This document shows positions 34,148-47,393 of a stretch of 64,000 nucleotides of DNA, in pieces. The stretch covers positions 1,922,001 to 1,986,000 of the forward strand of contig JAQFVV010006274.1 of NCBI GenBank assembly GCA_028023455.1, written 5' to 3'. Source of the stretch: Epiperipatus broadwayi (Eukaryota; Onychophora; Udeonychophora; Euonychophora; Peripatidae). Position 1 is the first letter of the stretch; each line of letters opens with the position of its first letter. Below the pieces are notes generated by a model. That model made no database searches. It had not been told where the DNA came from and worked only from the letters and a program-made list of their open reading frames with translations. A program made the position numbers and the translations under genes.

Positions 34148-34752
34148 TAAAATAAATAACAATATGCACAAAAATTTATATATAACTATATTTATTCAAC
34201 AATAATAATAATGATATAAAATACATCAATAATGTGATAGTCTATAAATTCTAATAAGCTATAATTTATCCTTGAGTGGAAATAGATATTATTTATAGAA
34301 GGGATCAACTAATTTCACATGTGTATCCAATTTAAAAATCTGTTGCACATACGCACACATATTAGTAAATACATATAGTTCTTTTAGAAACAACTATCGT
34401 ACAACTATTTAAATGTCTTTAATGGACAATATACTATTGTTATATACAAACAACTGATTAAAGTTCACATTTGAGAGCTTTTTGGGCCCAATTTACATAT
34501 TTACTATTACTTATTATTTGCTATTATTTCTTACTTGCGGTTTGATTAACTTTGGTTAATTACCCTTGTTTTGATAACCATATTTATCTGACAAAAAATA
34601 CTTCTTTTTTCTCAACCACTCCACTTTGGCTGTGTGGAGATTTATTTATTTACTCTGCTAATTTCTACATAAATGCGTTTATTTGCATATAAATTTTATT
34701 CAATTTAATTTCCTATTGTGATGATCTCTTTGTAGATTTTCTAGAGTAGTTT
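34148..34752 (+). repeat. dispersed repeat E, copy 2
   Basis: Collinear copy of 19235-19838, starting TAAAATAAATAACAATATGC and ending TCTCTTTGTAGATTTTCTAG, with the same internal (AAT)n run at about 34200 and the TTAACTTTGGTTAATTA box. It abuts the Gypsy remnant. It could have been a Gypsy LTR, but no copy lies on the other side of that element and no primer-binding site follows. Confidence 0.75.
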
Positions 34753-35579
34753 TTAAAAGGGGAATATATATATTTACAAAAATAAACCACCTTTATTTAT
34801 CCATATTTTTATGCATAGACATTTCAGCCTTTTTACTAGAAAATTTGATTTTTGTACTATAGCATAAATATATGCAGCAATATTTTTCAATAATGGTTTT
34901 TCACTATAATGATATTGTTTTTAAATTGTATGCATACTTGCTTTTCGTCAATATGTAATTCTTCTTTAAGTCCAAAAGGAATAAGATTGAGTGTCATTTC
35001 CTTTTTGGGACATCATCATTTTTATAGAATATTTATAATCTTATATTTACTATCGTAATTAACTTAATATATCCAAAAACTGTAAAAAAAAAAATATATT
35101 GTTTTTATTTTCTGGTTAAGCAAAGTAAATTCACCACTATTATTAGTCAGATAGCCGATAATGTAATCAAAATTAAATTCAAATGTCATTCATATTATTG
35201 TCTAAAAGAAAATGTATTTAACGATGTTTTCTGAGCAGATTTTGTTAATCAATGCATATATAAAATATATGCATCTGTTTTTTTATTTTTTTTTAATGTG
35301 CCATTGAATTTTATGTACAAATAGAAAGACCCAGGATAATAAATCAAACTACAACAAAACAATATTTTAAAACAAGTCGTACATTAACCATATTACAATA
35401 ATTACAGTTAAGATTAGGTAAAACAATAGAGCTTGCAGTTCATATAAAATATATATGTGTGTGCATGAGATTTTATATGTCTGAAATTAGTCAGTTTTAA
35501 AATGTGTAAAATTGGTAAATTAAGTTATTTACTTAATAGTGCAATATTAAAGATTGTTTTGTTCTTTTTTCTGGGTAAT
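34753..35579 (+). other. intron sequence, nothing recognised
   Basis: A+T-rich, without coding remnants or known repeats. Confidence 0.5.
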
Positions 35580-36590
35580 TGTAATATTCATATAAATATA
35601 CTGGACATTGATACAGAAAAGTTAGTCTATATAATTTAAATTTAGCTTTTATTAATGCTTAGCATGCTTTCGATATATAACATATCATAATCATAGCACT
35701 TTCTGAAGATTGTATTTATATATGGACTACTTCCATAATCTAGTATTGAGTATTGAATGTCTTTAGAAAAATTTAACTTTATTTAAATTTTCAAAGTACA
35801 TTCAATTGTTAGCAATAACACACATATTAGTATATGCACAATATTTCGAGAGGTATTATTCTACTCTCTTCTTCAGGTGTTGCTGGCGTGACCATGATGG
35901 AACTAGTCCAATATATAAATACAACATGATCATAGCAATCTCACTTGTTTAATGTTCCAGTATTTAACATACCATAATCATACAATCTCACTTTTTTATT
36001 GTTCCAAGCTTATGTATGTGTACTTGATAAATATTTTAACATATTTAAATTTGTTTATTTAATATTCAAAAATGTTCAAATCCCTTCAAAGAACTCATTT
36101 TTTGAGAGGAAGATGCTTATGTCTTTTTTGTTTGAGTATCGGTTTTTTTTCTATTGCTCAAGCCTCTTTAATTTTTCATTTTCTGTCTCATCTCACTGTA
36201 CATATAATCTTAACTCTAGACACATTGATTGACCATCTACAAATTCGATTTGTCTAGAACTGGAATTGTATGTTTTAAGAGGGAAAACAAAATGAAAAAT
36301 TAAAGAGACTTGGGCAATAGCAAAAGACCGATACTCAATAAACAAAAAAATCACAAGCATTCCCCTCTCAAAGAAATAGGCTCTTTGAAGAATTTTAAAT
36401 ATTTTAGAATATTAAATAAACAAATTGAAATATTTATCAAGTATACATATAAGCTTGGAACAATAAAGAAATGACATTGCTATGATTACGACGTCATATA
36501 TATCAAAAACATTAATTAAAGCTAAATTTAAATTATATAATCTATCTTTTCTGTATCAATGTCCAGAATATTTATGTAAATATTAAAAAT
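35580..36590. mobile_element. fold-back element FB2
   Basis: The right arm (about 36251-36590) is the imperfect complement of the left arm (35580-35700 plus about 35975-36215). Matching blocks include ACTGGACATTGATACAGAAA on the outside, ATTGTTCCAAGCTTAT, CTTGATAAATATTT, GAGTATCGG and CTTTAATTTTTCATTTT, and CTAGAC at the centre. The loop is only about 35 bp. The left arm is lengthened by an inserted SINE D copy. Arms are about 340 bp without the insertion. No transposase and no clear target duplication were seen. Confidence 0.85.
35705..35920 (-). mobile_element. SINE family D, copy 3, inside FB2
   Basis: Shares ACTACTTCCATAATCTAGTA, TTTAACTTTATTTAAATTTT, TCTCTTCTTCAGGTGTTGCT and the body order with the copies at 15.7 and 17.85 kb. 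It is truncated before the tRNA-like head. Flanks repeat ATCATAGCA-like bases (35690s and about 35930), which may be the insertion duplication. Confidence 0.65.
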
Positions 36591-39324
36591 GCAATTCGAT
36601 TAGAAGGTATTTTAAATTAATTTAATAAAAAATCAATTTTTGAGAACTTCAAGGTTTTATAAGTTATTTATTTGTGGTAGTAAATAAAATTTAATATCAA
36701 ATGAGTGAAAATTTTATTTTGAGTTGGATCAAAATGAAGTGATTAAAAAGTTTGATATTGTTATTTTTTCCTTCATTTTGTCCAGTGTCTGGAAAATTTT
36801 AGTGCTTAAAATAAAGCTAGACATTTCTACTTATCTGCTTACTCTATATCATGATTATTTTTATTTTTTTCCTGGAAAAAAACTAAAAGCAGAAAAGCAT
36901 TTTGGGACATCATGACCAATTATAATACTAGCTGACCAGAGACTATAATAGGAGTACTTAAGAAAATCTAGTCAATCTTTGTAAAATTACAATCCATTAA
37001 AGATCAAGTAAAAATAAATTTCAAAATATTCTCTTCAGTGTGTTAGAGTAGAATATTTCACAATAGTATTTTGTCTAGCTGGTAACATATTTTCTTCTCC
37101 TCAAACAGAAATGGATAAACAAAAAGGGATTATCACTAAATACTATTTTCAAGAAAATCTAATTTATTGCTTTCAACTATTAATGAAACTTTGTAAAATA
37201 GCTTATGGGCTACTTAGTATAACTTCAATAATTAAACTAACTCAACCTACATCTTTGAGGTTATTTAATATATTTATAACTTCAATCAAGTCTCTTGTCT
37301 TTTTTTTCCAAATAATTATGAAATAACCTGTTTCAAAGCTATGGATTACCATGTAATGGATTAGTGAAAGATAAAACTCTATAAGTCTAAATCTATATAT
37401 ATTTTGCAGCTTTTGGAGAAAATGTTTGATTGTTAATGAAATCAATGAAGTTAATTCATTTACAGATTATAATTTATTTATTAGGTTTTATTAAGCAGTA
37501 AAACAATCTGAACTATATAGCAAAATAAATTAAGTGTATATAAACCAAGGATTAATTATGTCCTATTATTAAAATATTTGATAAATGCCAACTATTGGGA
37601 TATAAATCTGCAAGTGTTCTCAAATGGATTAAACCATCTCTTTTTGTATAAATAACTACAATTCAACATCAGTGCCTTAAGATTGGATTTGGGATTATAA
37701 ATGCCACAATATGAATATATGACAAATATCAAAGTAATCAACAGGCAGCCTAAAATGGATTAGTGTGCTAACTATACAATCGGAATCAGATTACCAAATG
37801 TGCTTAATGAATTTTTATCAAATCATTATATTAATTGTCACTAAGGATTAGATCTCTGAAAGGAATTGCCTTGTGCTTATAATTTAATACCCAATGCTTT
37901 TATTAAAGTATTTCCAGTGAGTTTTAAAATGGAATATTATTACAAAGTATAAATATTTTCACATGATAACTTTGTTATAATTGTATAATTATTTAGTTAT
38001 AGTTATTATTAATGTAATAAATAAATAGTAAAGTTCTTAAGATGCTGCTGAAATAAGATACAGGTAACAACTTTATATTTTTGATATTGAAGTCAGGTTG
38101 TATTTAGTTGAACTAACTTTTAAACTTATATAAACCTGTTTACATTTAATTTATAATATGTTTTATTAGTCTAAATTCAGCTTCAATCCATAGAAAACTA
38201 ATTATCCTTAAGTAGATAATTAAATCACTAAGAAATATTTATGTGTATAGCGCAAGTCATTCTAATAAAGGAATATGAATGCATAATAATTAAAGCTATG
38301 TATTTTACATATCATTTAAGAGTGCTAAGTAAATAATTTTACTTTAAAAAAGTGAAAGAACTAGCCAATTTTATAAAATGAGTTTGATAATTTATTGATT
38401 ATTGTTAACAAAATAATTATTATCTTTCAATATTTAAAATTAGGATTTGTTTTAATTCTCTCCACTAGAGTGTCATTGTCTTTGCAACATTTTAGAATTA
38501 AACATAGTCTTAAGCTAGTCTTAACCCAAGCTTAGATTATTCTCAGAGAACAAACACTAATATTTATTGATTATTGTTATAGAATTTTAATAATAATTTA
38601 AGATTATTATTATTACCTTATATTTTTTATTAATTTGTTTACATTCTTGTTATTTTATACTACATTGAAACTATCATCTTTGCATATTTATGGAATAAAA
38701 GATCATACTTTTAAGCTACTAAATTACATTTTTAATTTATTTAAATTTTATATGCTATTTATGTTACTATTGCTATCTGAAATACAAATTAGTAGAGTCA
38801 GGTGATTTACAATAAATGTTCTTTTATATTCATCGTACTTAGAATTAATGAATAAACTTCATATTCATAATTTTTTTTAAATGCTTAAGATTGATTTAAT
38901 AATCTTGAGATACACAATTAGTTAAACATTATATTTAAGTGACCAATGAGAAAGAATTAAATTTGCGGGCCTTATTTAAAATACATATTGATTTATATTA
39001 AAGTAGTTCTTTACCCAGAGGTATATTATAGTAGAAAATGTGTGTTTAAGAATAAAGTAAGATTATTAGCATATATTTACAAGACTACTTTGAGAAAGTT
39101 GTGAGTCTTAAATTTTATATGTTATTAAATTTTGAAGTAGTATTAACATATTTTTTATGTGGATATAAAACAAGTATTCATTTCAATTTACTTTTGTAAA
39201 GGCACTCAATCTCAAACCGATCGTTTTAGGTTCTTAACTGATTGCAACTTGAATTTTGGATTACAATACATATCTCAAATAAGCTTCCAAACTTTATAAT
39301 ATACTCTTTATATATTATTTTTGG
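36591..39324 (+). other. intron sequence, nothing recognised
   Basis: About 2.7 kb of A+T-rich DNA with only short accidental open frames. No repeats or coding were identified. Confidence 0.55.
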
Positions 39325-39419
39325 ATTAATTAAAATCTGACATACAGAATATATATATATGAGTGTATATATTAATTAAAATCTGACATACAGAATATAT
39401 ATATATGAGTGTATATACA
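39325..39419 (+). repeat. tandem duplication of a 46-bp unit
   Basis: ATTAATTAAAATCTGACATA with a CAGAATATATATATATGAGT tail occurs twice in a row, apparently identical, next to a TA-rich microsatellite. Confidence 0.85.
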
Positions 39420-39734
39420 TGTTATAATGGTATAGATGGATAATCAATAATAAGATGAACCATAAATAATGGTATAGTCATAACTGAAAGTGCTGGATAT
39501 GATTATCATCTGTCAATCTCATATTGGGCATTATGTAAGACTGATCGAAATGTATACATTTGTATTAATATTCCAGATATAATTATGAATATAATCAACC
39601 TCTGCTGGCATTCATTCTCAGCAAGAAATACGTAGGTAAATGCATAAGTAGTAAACAGAAGTAATCAGCATCAAATAATCAACAATCATCTTTTGTGATT
39701 GCATTCAAAAGATGCATACTATACAGTTCTTAGG

Positions 39735-39810
39735 CCAGGGGTTGACAGACTTATTAATACTAAGGGCCATTTTGTCGTTGTCCCCCCACCCATTAAAGAC
39801 CCCAAGGAAA
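39735..39810. other. possible hAT-type transposon end
   Basis: CAGGGGTTGACAGACTTATT followed by AAGGGCCATTTTG resembles the CAGGGGTxxxCAAAC...GGGCCA start of many hAT elements, and the stretch is GC-richer than its flanks. No matching CCCTG end was found nearby, so this is a lone tip at best. The short open frame across it (39699-39881) is not a believable gene. Confidence 0.35.
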
Positions 39811-39819
39811 GAAGTGAAA

Positions 39820-42800
39820 AATATATTCATGAAAAATACGAATTTTTGATGGCTATTGATATATTTGAACATTTATTTTAATAATAAAACGTAATATAAT
39901 CTATATATATCCTAATGAAAAAAAAAAAATTTAAAGACAAAAAATTACTTTGATAGATAGCTTGATTTATTCACGAATTTCTGATATTTAAATATTAATC
40001 ATTTCTAATAATTACTATTTTATAATAAGGCTGAATTCAAGAAACAATGTTGTAATGCGCATTTTTTTTTCTTTTCTAGAGTTATCAAAATATTTATTGA
40101 CAAATTGCAAGAAGAAATGTATCCATAGCCTTACTTCATTAAGTTAATGCCAAATGAGTCATAATATTATAAAATATCAATATTTTTTGCTGTACGCATA
40201 TACATAAGTGCAAATAATAGCTATAAAACTAGTTTCAAAAATGCTGAGGTCATTATGACTTTGCTGATTATTATCAATAATAAAAACTATTTAGTTTAGT
40301 TTAGTGCATCATTATGAAATATAAATATGAAAAATACGCCTAAATGATTCTAAAGATATTTATATAGATGTCCACACATATGCGCCATAATACTGTTATG
40401 GTTGTAGCTGTTCAACATATTTGTATGAAACTAAACACACATAAAACTACATCTATTCTAATATTAAATATCTTTACTGGAATTAAAATAATGATTTAAT
40501 AAATTTATTAATTAATTAAAAGTAAAAATAATTATAATGTAAATGAAATTAAAGATCTAAAAAATATTACAGGGATACCGATTATAACCAATTTTTACTT
40601 ATTTACAAATATAAGATATTTTAATAAATTGAAAAAAAAAAGCATTAAATGTTTAACATTGTCTAAATTGTAATTTATAGAGATACATAAATTGTAAGAT
40701 GATTTATACAGATTTTTTTTCTTATACATGTAAGTCCATATCTGATAATATAAAATATTTCGGTTATTTATCATTATCTATCTTAAATTTTATAGACCAA
40801 ATCATTTAATAATGTTTAAAGATATTAGACATATATTTACTCATAGAGATGCATTTATGAAATATTTTAATTCATAATTAATGATCTTACATGTAATACT
40901 AACACATATACAAAAATAATATTTTATGTATTAAGAGTCTTAATTTTCTTTTCTAATCTATAAATTGAATTATTTTTGCATTTTATGGATAATACAAGTA
41001 TATTGATTCAAGCCAAAAATCTGGATTTTCATGAACACAATTTTCAGTTTTCATAATATTCTTGATATTATGTAATCAAAGTAAAAATCTTGGTCACTCA
41101 TGTTTAGAAATAAAACTATTTTTGGACATGTGTGCTACATGTTTTTTATTTTGGTTGCATAATATCACGAATGCTATGAAAGCTGAATCAATAATAGCAT
41201 TTTTTTTTTTTTTTAAATTATTTTCTACATTTTAGTTTTATAAAGTTCCAGAAATTACAGTTAAATAAAGTTTAGATACAATTTAATGCCATTAGATGGC
41301 AGTGCTATAAGGAGTATTGAATTTTATATAAAACTAAAATTTAAATTTTTCAATGTTGTTGTTTTTTTTAATTGTTTACAAACTCTAAAAAATATATTGG
41401 CATCAAGAATACATACATATACAAAGTTTCAATTATGTCAGAAATTGGGGAATGGTTGAAAGTTGAGTTACAAGATTTTAGACAGAGCAAATTAAATAAA
41501 AGCTTATCAAAATATATTTGCAATTTCATTATATATTTCTAATGCTACAACCAACTTTTTATGAATGACTTAACAATAGGTAAAGAAAATATAGCTAGTG
41601 TGTTTACCTCTGGAGGCTTTTGAACTTATCTGGAACTTTGACTGGTCAATCACTTTCTAATTTTTAGTGAAGCTTTTTTTCTATTAGATGACTAATTTAT
41701 TCAGTTCATTAAATAGTTGTTTGCTTTTAAAACAAACTAGTCCAGTGCAGATTATAACACCAGAATTAATATTTAATATAATATGACAATATTAGTATAC
41801 ATTTTACTCACCAATTTCTTCTCTCTATGATTTGTATGTATGTAAAAATAATACCAGCAGCATAAATAGTATTCTATAATCATCTGTTTTGATATGTCTT
41901 AATTGTATACTATTAGAATCTCTTATGTTTAGGCTGGTTTCTCATATTAATTGCTTAAATGACATATTATGGTTTAACACATAAACAGATTGTCAACTCA
42001 GTTCAGTTTTTATGATATCTGAATTTTAAATGCAGCATGTGATATGTGCTACATGCATATTGATGTATAAAGCATCACATAGAAGTCTTTCATTTACTTC
42101 TCTGGGAAGTCTACATTCTATCTGTATGGAATTCAATAGCAACTGGCTTTTTTAAAGCTGTCTTGTTTTTTACTTAAACTCCATTTTATAGTAGATACTA
42201 TGGAATTTATAAAAAGATATTTTAGTCTCTTTTTTTAATAATTAATGAAAATATTATTATAGCTAAAAGAACAATTGTTTTCTTTTAACATAAATACATC
42301 AAACCAAGATATATTTAAAATTTGTTTCTGCATTAAAAATTATTTCTTAATCTCTTTAAGTAAAAACATGTTATAATTAATTTTATAATTATATGTACAT
42401 TACAAAAAGAAAAAAAATTCTTATTTTAAACAAAAATAATTTTTTTTTGTTACATCAAAAAAAAAAAAAATTAATTTTATCAAAATCAGAAATAAATCAA
42501 AATATTTGTATTAAATAACCTTTTTTTATATTTAAATTATTTATAGAATTTTACAATATTAAGAAATATCATTACTTAACTGATTAATACTTAACTCATT
42601 TTAGATTGTTTTAAATAATTGTATATATGAATTTTTCTGTGTTCATATTTTCCATTTCCATTTAGCTTTAAATATATATGCATTATCATAATTGGGTCTT
42701 CACTGTCTTGTATGCTATGAGACTAATCCATCTTAATGTATATAATAAATTATGGTATAGATTTTTTAAAAACTTTAGTTCTATGTTGTATCTTTAAAAC

Positions 42801-44439
42801 AAATAAATATTTTAACTATAAAATAGAATCGCATGGCTCCACAATATCTTTTCAGAGATCACAAATTGAGATAATGACAATATTATACAGTATGTCTATA
42901 TACACAGAAACAGTGCAAATAATTTTTTTAAATACTTTTTATTAGGAAAAAAAATGTTTTTTATTAGTGGGAATTCATTCAATTTAGTTTTATCTGCAAG
43001 CTGAAAGATAGGAGGACTATTGTAATTTTTCATTTATTATCAGAAAATAACTTCATTTATTCATTGCATAAAATATATAAAATAAATAAGATTAATTTTA
43101 TTAAATATAAAAATATTAATTAGAATGCATCCATTATTTTAAATACTATTTAAAATGTGGCGTTTGAGATATATGCTGTTTCTTTTTTATTTAAAAAAAT
43201 AATATAGATGTTATAAAAATATTTTTGCTATATTGCTCTGTAAGAAAATGCACATCTAACCTTTTCCAAAATTACACTAAGACAATGAACTGACTGGTGT
43301 ATTGTATTCTATTTTTAGATGTTTTTTTACTTGTATTGTTGAAGTGAGATAAGTTTTATTTTCAGACTTTAATTTTTACATTTTTGTTCTAGATATGAAT
43401 TCAATAAATGAATTTAATCTCAAAAATAAATTGTCATTAGCAAAAGGTTTTGTTTTAGCCTATAAACTATAGAAATGTTTAGGAATGAATAAATAATAAT
43501 TATTGCAAAACAATATTTATGTTTTTTTATAAATTGTAGCTGCAAATAGTCAAAACTATGTTTAAAAAATTAAAATTGAATTTATTAAAACAATCAAGCT
43601 ATATTAGAATAGTTTTGACTGCTATTAACAGGAGCTTTACTTTTTTAGTTCTTGACATCAATAAAATTGAAATATAAATATCACCATATTTAGGAATAAA
43701 AATTTAATAAAATAATAAAAAATAAATAATGAAAAGATAAATAGACATTATTTAAACTTATTGTTTCATTTACACATTATAAACAAAAATCAATGAAGCA
43801 CATGCGTGTTAGTATCCTTTTATCTCTGATAATTGCAACTAGGCCTTATCTTACTAACTTTTACTGATTGTAAATATTATGTTTCCTTTGAAATTTTTTA
43901 ACTCCATTAGTTCCTAACATCTAGTTATTAATTATTATAGATGAAATGAATAATTCATAAATACTCTTTTTAATTAAAATTTCTACTGCTAAAAGTTGAA
44001 ATTACATTCTATAATTACAGACATTATATCTCGATTCTTGCTCATAACTTTTCAGGATTATTGGCAAAACATTACTATATTATAGCAATAAAGACTTTCC
44101 CAATAAAGATTTCATTATTTTTTTTATATATATAAATCAAGGTTGCACTAAAAAAATTTTGAACAGGTATTACTTTTATTTTGAATAATTAATGAAATAT
44201 TATTGTGTTAATAAAATAATATAATGGTTGTGGTAGGGATAGGGATTAGTATGAACTTTTTAAAACATATAAATGTAAAAATTATGACCACAGCTTTATT
44301 TTTATGAATTATTATGTAAGTATTCAAACAAAAAAAAAGATTGCAAGATTTCTTAATCTTATGTAAAGTATTCAGATTTATAAAATACCTTGCTCAAATT
44401 ATTACTACAGCTGGAAACATAATAGATTAACTTAATCAT
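39820..44439 (+). other. intron sequence, nothing recognised
   Basis: About 4.6 kb of very A+T-rich DNA with A/T homopolymers (for example 41200 and 42450) and no identifiable element. Confidence 0.5.
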
Positions 44440-44945
44440 AGAATTAAACTTGATTGGAGTGCTTTTGGTAGAAATAACTTCATATTAAAAGGAAATATGC
44501 TTATGTGTTTGAAGAAGGGGGTTTTTAATAAATGTTTTTTACCAGTTCTTACTTTTGGATCTGAGACTTGGACATTTAACAAAAGATCAATATAGAGATT
44601 CTAGACCACTCAACAAAGTATGGAGAGATACATGTTAGGAATAACAAGAAGTGATTGAAAATGAGTGAGAGAACAGCAGATGTTATTGACATAATTGAAA
44701 GAATTGAGAAATTGCAGTGGAATTGTGCTTAACATATTGTAGAAGATGGACAGTCAAAATTTTAAACTGGATTTCAAGAGATTGTAAAAGACCTAGAAAA
44801 AGATCACATGTGAAATGGATGGATCAAATAATGAATGTTCTGGGGTGATGTTCAGAAGAGAGGCTAGAGATGAGAAAAGATGGATTGAACTTGGAGAATC
44901 CTTCATCCTGCAGTGGATCATAATGGTTAAAAATGATAATGATGA
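44440..44945 (+). pseudogene. RTE-like LINE, 3' fragment (plus strand)
   Basis: The + strand reads LTFGSETWTFNKRSI at about 44550, then VREQQM, LKELRNCSGI, ITCEMDGSNNE and ESFILQWIIMV near the end. This matches the C-terminal tail of an RTE-like ORF2 (SETWTL...REQ..V.D.IE...L.W.GH...R.R...W.DEI.......R.W..L.E.FI.QW). It is the same family as the copies at 57-59.6 kb, where the sequence is clearer. It is 5'-truncated, as is usual for LINEs. Confidence 0.8.
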
Positions 44946-46590
44946 CTCAGTTATTTTGTAAACTAATTTTTAAATTCTGATTTGGTAATCCCCCCAAAAA
45001 AAAATTACAGCTTTTCTAAAAGTCTTGTAAATACTATCTCAAATAGAAATGCTCAACTACAATACTTAAATATTATAATGATGTAAGCTTTTTTTTTTTT
45101 TTTTGTATTATTTGATATTTTAAAAGCAACAAGTGTAGGGTATATTTTGTAACTTTTTTTTGATGATAAAAAGATTTCAGGTTTTTGTTTTTAAAGGAAG
45201 TTGATCTATAGCCAACCAAACCATTAGGTATCTAGTTATTAGTTAAAATGTAAAGATTTCAGTTTGGTTATTTGAGTATCATTGCATTAACTGTAAAAAT
45301 AAAAAAACATGACTAATATGATACAACTTTTACCATTTTTGGAGGTGGGGATATAGCTCCTGTGGTTTACTTTAGCTTAATATGTATTTTCTCTCTCTAT
45401 ATTATGAAAAATAATTAGTAATGATTTTTGTAGTAATTAGAAAATGATATCAGTGATTTTTATTTTAGGAAATATTACTTGGCATTAGTAGTGATAGTAA
45501 AAAAATTTTATACCCTTCAGAGGATGGAATAGTATATAAAATATTCAAATGACATACAGTACCATTTAAACAAGGATTATTTGAAATATTGCCTAATCAA
45601 ATTCTGAAATATTTTCAATATTTAGATTATACATCTCTTGATATAAAGTTTTTAAAAATTATTACGTTTGTGCAATGTAAAAGGGTAAAAAAAAATCTAT
45701 CATAGTTTTAAAACAATTGTATTCTAGCAAATAAGCATGTAAATATTACATTGAAAAATATTCAAGTTACAATATGTACAGAATTTCATATCTTACTTTT
45801 GTTATGTGTTTATATTAAGATGCAGATGTCATTTCAGACACTATAGTTACTGCTTTTGGTGAGTGTTTAAAATTCATGAAAAAAGAAAAAAAAATGTTTT
45901 ATTTCTTAAATTATTTCAAAAAACTTTATTCTCTTAATATAATGCAGCAAAAATAAATTTTGAAGTATATATTATATTATGTTAGCTTGAAATTCTTTTT
46001 TTTTTTAAAAAAAAAAACAACAAAACTTTTTAAGGTTTATTTAATGTGTTCTTCATTATAGTGGACAGCATCAATTAAATCAATATGGTTACAACATTTG
46101 GTAAATATTTATGTATTCAAAAAAAAATGTATTACATTATTTCAAAACGATTTTAATCGTATATTTTAAGTATACAAATAAACAAAAAAGATAAATGGAC
46201 ACTATTATGTAAAATTATTCTTTTTTTTTTTTGTTTTATTTTTAATTATGGCTACTATATTTGATAAAATATTTATTTTATAATTTATACACTATATTTA
46301 TTCACTGATTAGCGTTTTTGTTTAATATTATTTATTCCTATTCACTGGTTTTCATTTTTATACCGTTTTTATAAAGATATTCAAAGTTTATGAAATTAGT
46401 GACAATTTTATTTGTGTAGCTTAGGAAACCATTGTAATTGTTTGGTGTGATTCATAATTAGCTTTGTGGAGTATGTTGTGCTTGCATTTAAAGTTAAGCT
46501 GTCAATGTATGTGAAAAATAATTGTAAAATTATGAATCTGATTCTTGGAAATTTTTTCAAATAAACTATTTATAAGAATTTATATCCAAA
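44946..46590 (+). other. intron sequence, nothing recognised
   Basis: A+T-rich with poly-T (45090) and poly-A (46000) runs. No element was assigned. Confidence 0.5.
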
Positions 46591-47393
46591 CTTATATAAT
46601 AACTGAATCACACAGGCTTATTATATACCTGGGTCTATATATGTAATACATGGGGTATATGAGCACAGACTTTCACATGACCCACCACTCTCCACACTAT
46701 CTCATAACACCTATACACTTATGTTGAAAAGATAAAAATAATCACCAATATATGTATTTCATGCTAAACCAGCAATCATCAGTTGGTCCAGATTACCATG
46801 TCCACACATATATGCTATAAGTGCTCAGATATATATTAAGATAGCCAAACCTCATATTTTAATGGACAGGCTTCAATCTACTCCACACTCCAACCCTTCA
46901 ACCGTCCATTCACTTGAAAATCTGATGATGGAATGCTCGAAGGCCACCCTGAGACCGAGATTCTTGTCACACCCATATTGACCTAAGATCAATCTAACCC
47001 CTCATGTACAGGACATAATCCATTTAATACATATACAAGGGATGGGCAGACATCTCTGCTTATGTAATAACTGAAACACACAGGCTTATTATATACCTGT
47101 GTCTATATATGTAATATATAGGGTATATGAGCACACTTTCACATGACCCACCACTCTCCATACTATCTCATAACCCTGATACACTTGAACACACATATGT
47201 TGAAAAGATAAATAATCACCAATATACGTATTTTATGCTAAACCAGCAATCATCAGTTGGTCCAGATTACCATCATATATATATGCTATAAGTGCTCAGA
47301 TATATATTAAGATAGCCAAACCTCATACTTATGGACAGGCTTCAATCTACTCCACACTCCAACTCTTCAACTGTCCATTCAATTGAAAATCTG
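46591..47393. repeat. 469-bp tandem repeat, one full and one truncated unit
   Basis: Unit 1 (46591-47058) and unit 2 (47059-47393) are near-identical direct copies: ACACAGGCTTATTATATACC, ACTTTCACATGACCCACCAC, AAACCAGCAATCATCAGTTG and TCAATCTACTCCACACTCCA. Unit 2 stops after GAAAATCTG, where copy C of the TIR transposon begins. In unit 1 the sequence continues with ATGATGGAATGCTCG. About 180 bp of the unit is shared with the arms of fold-back FB3. Confidence 0.85.

Noticed and set aside
34148-34752. Repeat E as the 5' LTR of the Gypsy element
   Set aside because: There is no second copy at the other end of the element, no TG/CA ends and no primer-binding site at the inner border. Another copy lies alone at 19.2 kb.
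36072-36257. Open frames around 36.0-36.26 kb as a membrane protein
   Set aside because: They lie in the arm and loop of fold-back FB2, overlap each other in two frames, and are T-rich noise.
39699-39881. 60-residue + strand frame (HSKDAYYTVLRPGVD)
   Set aside because: It spans the possible hAT tip. The frame is short, lacks splice sites and resembles no protein I know.
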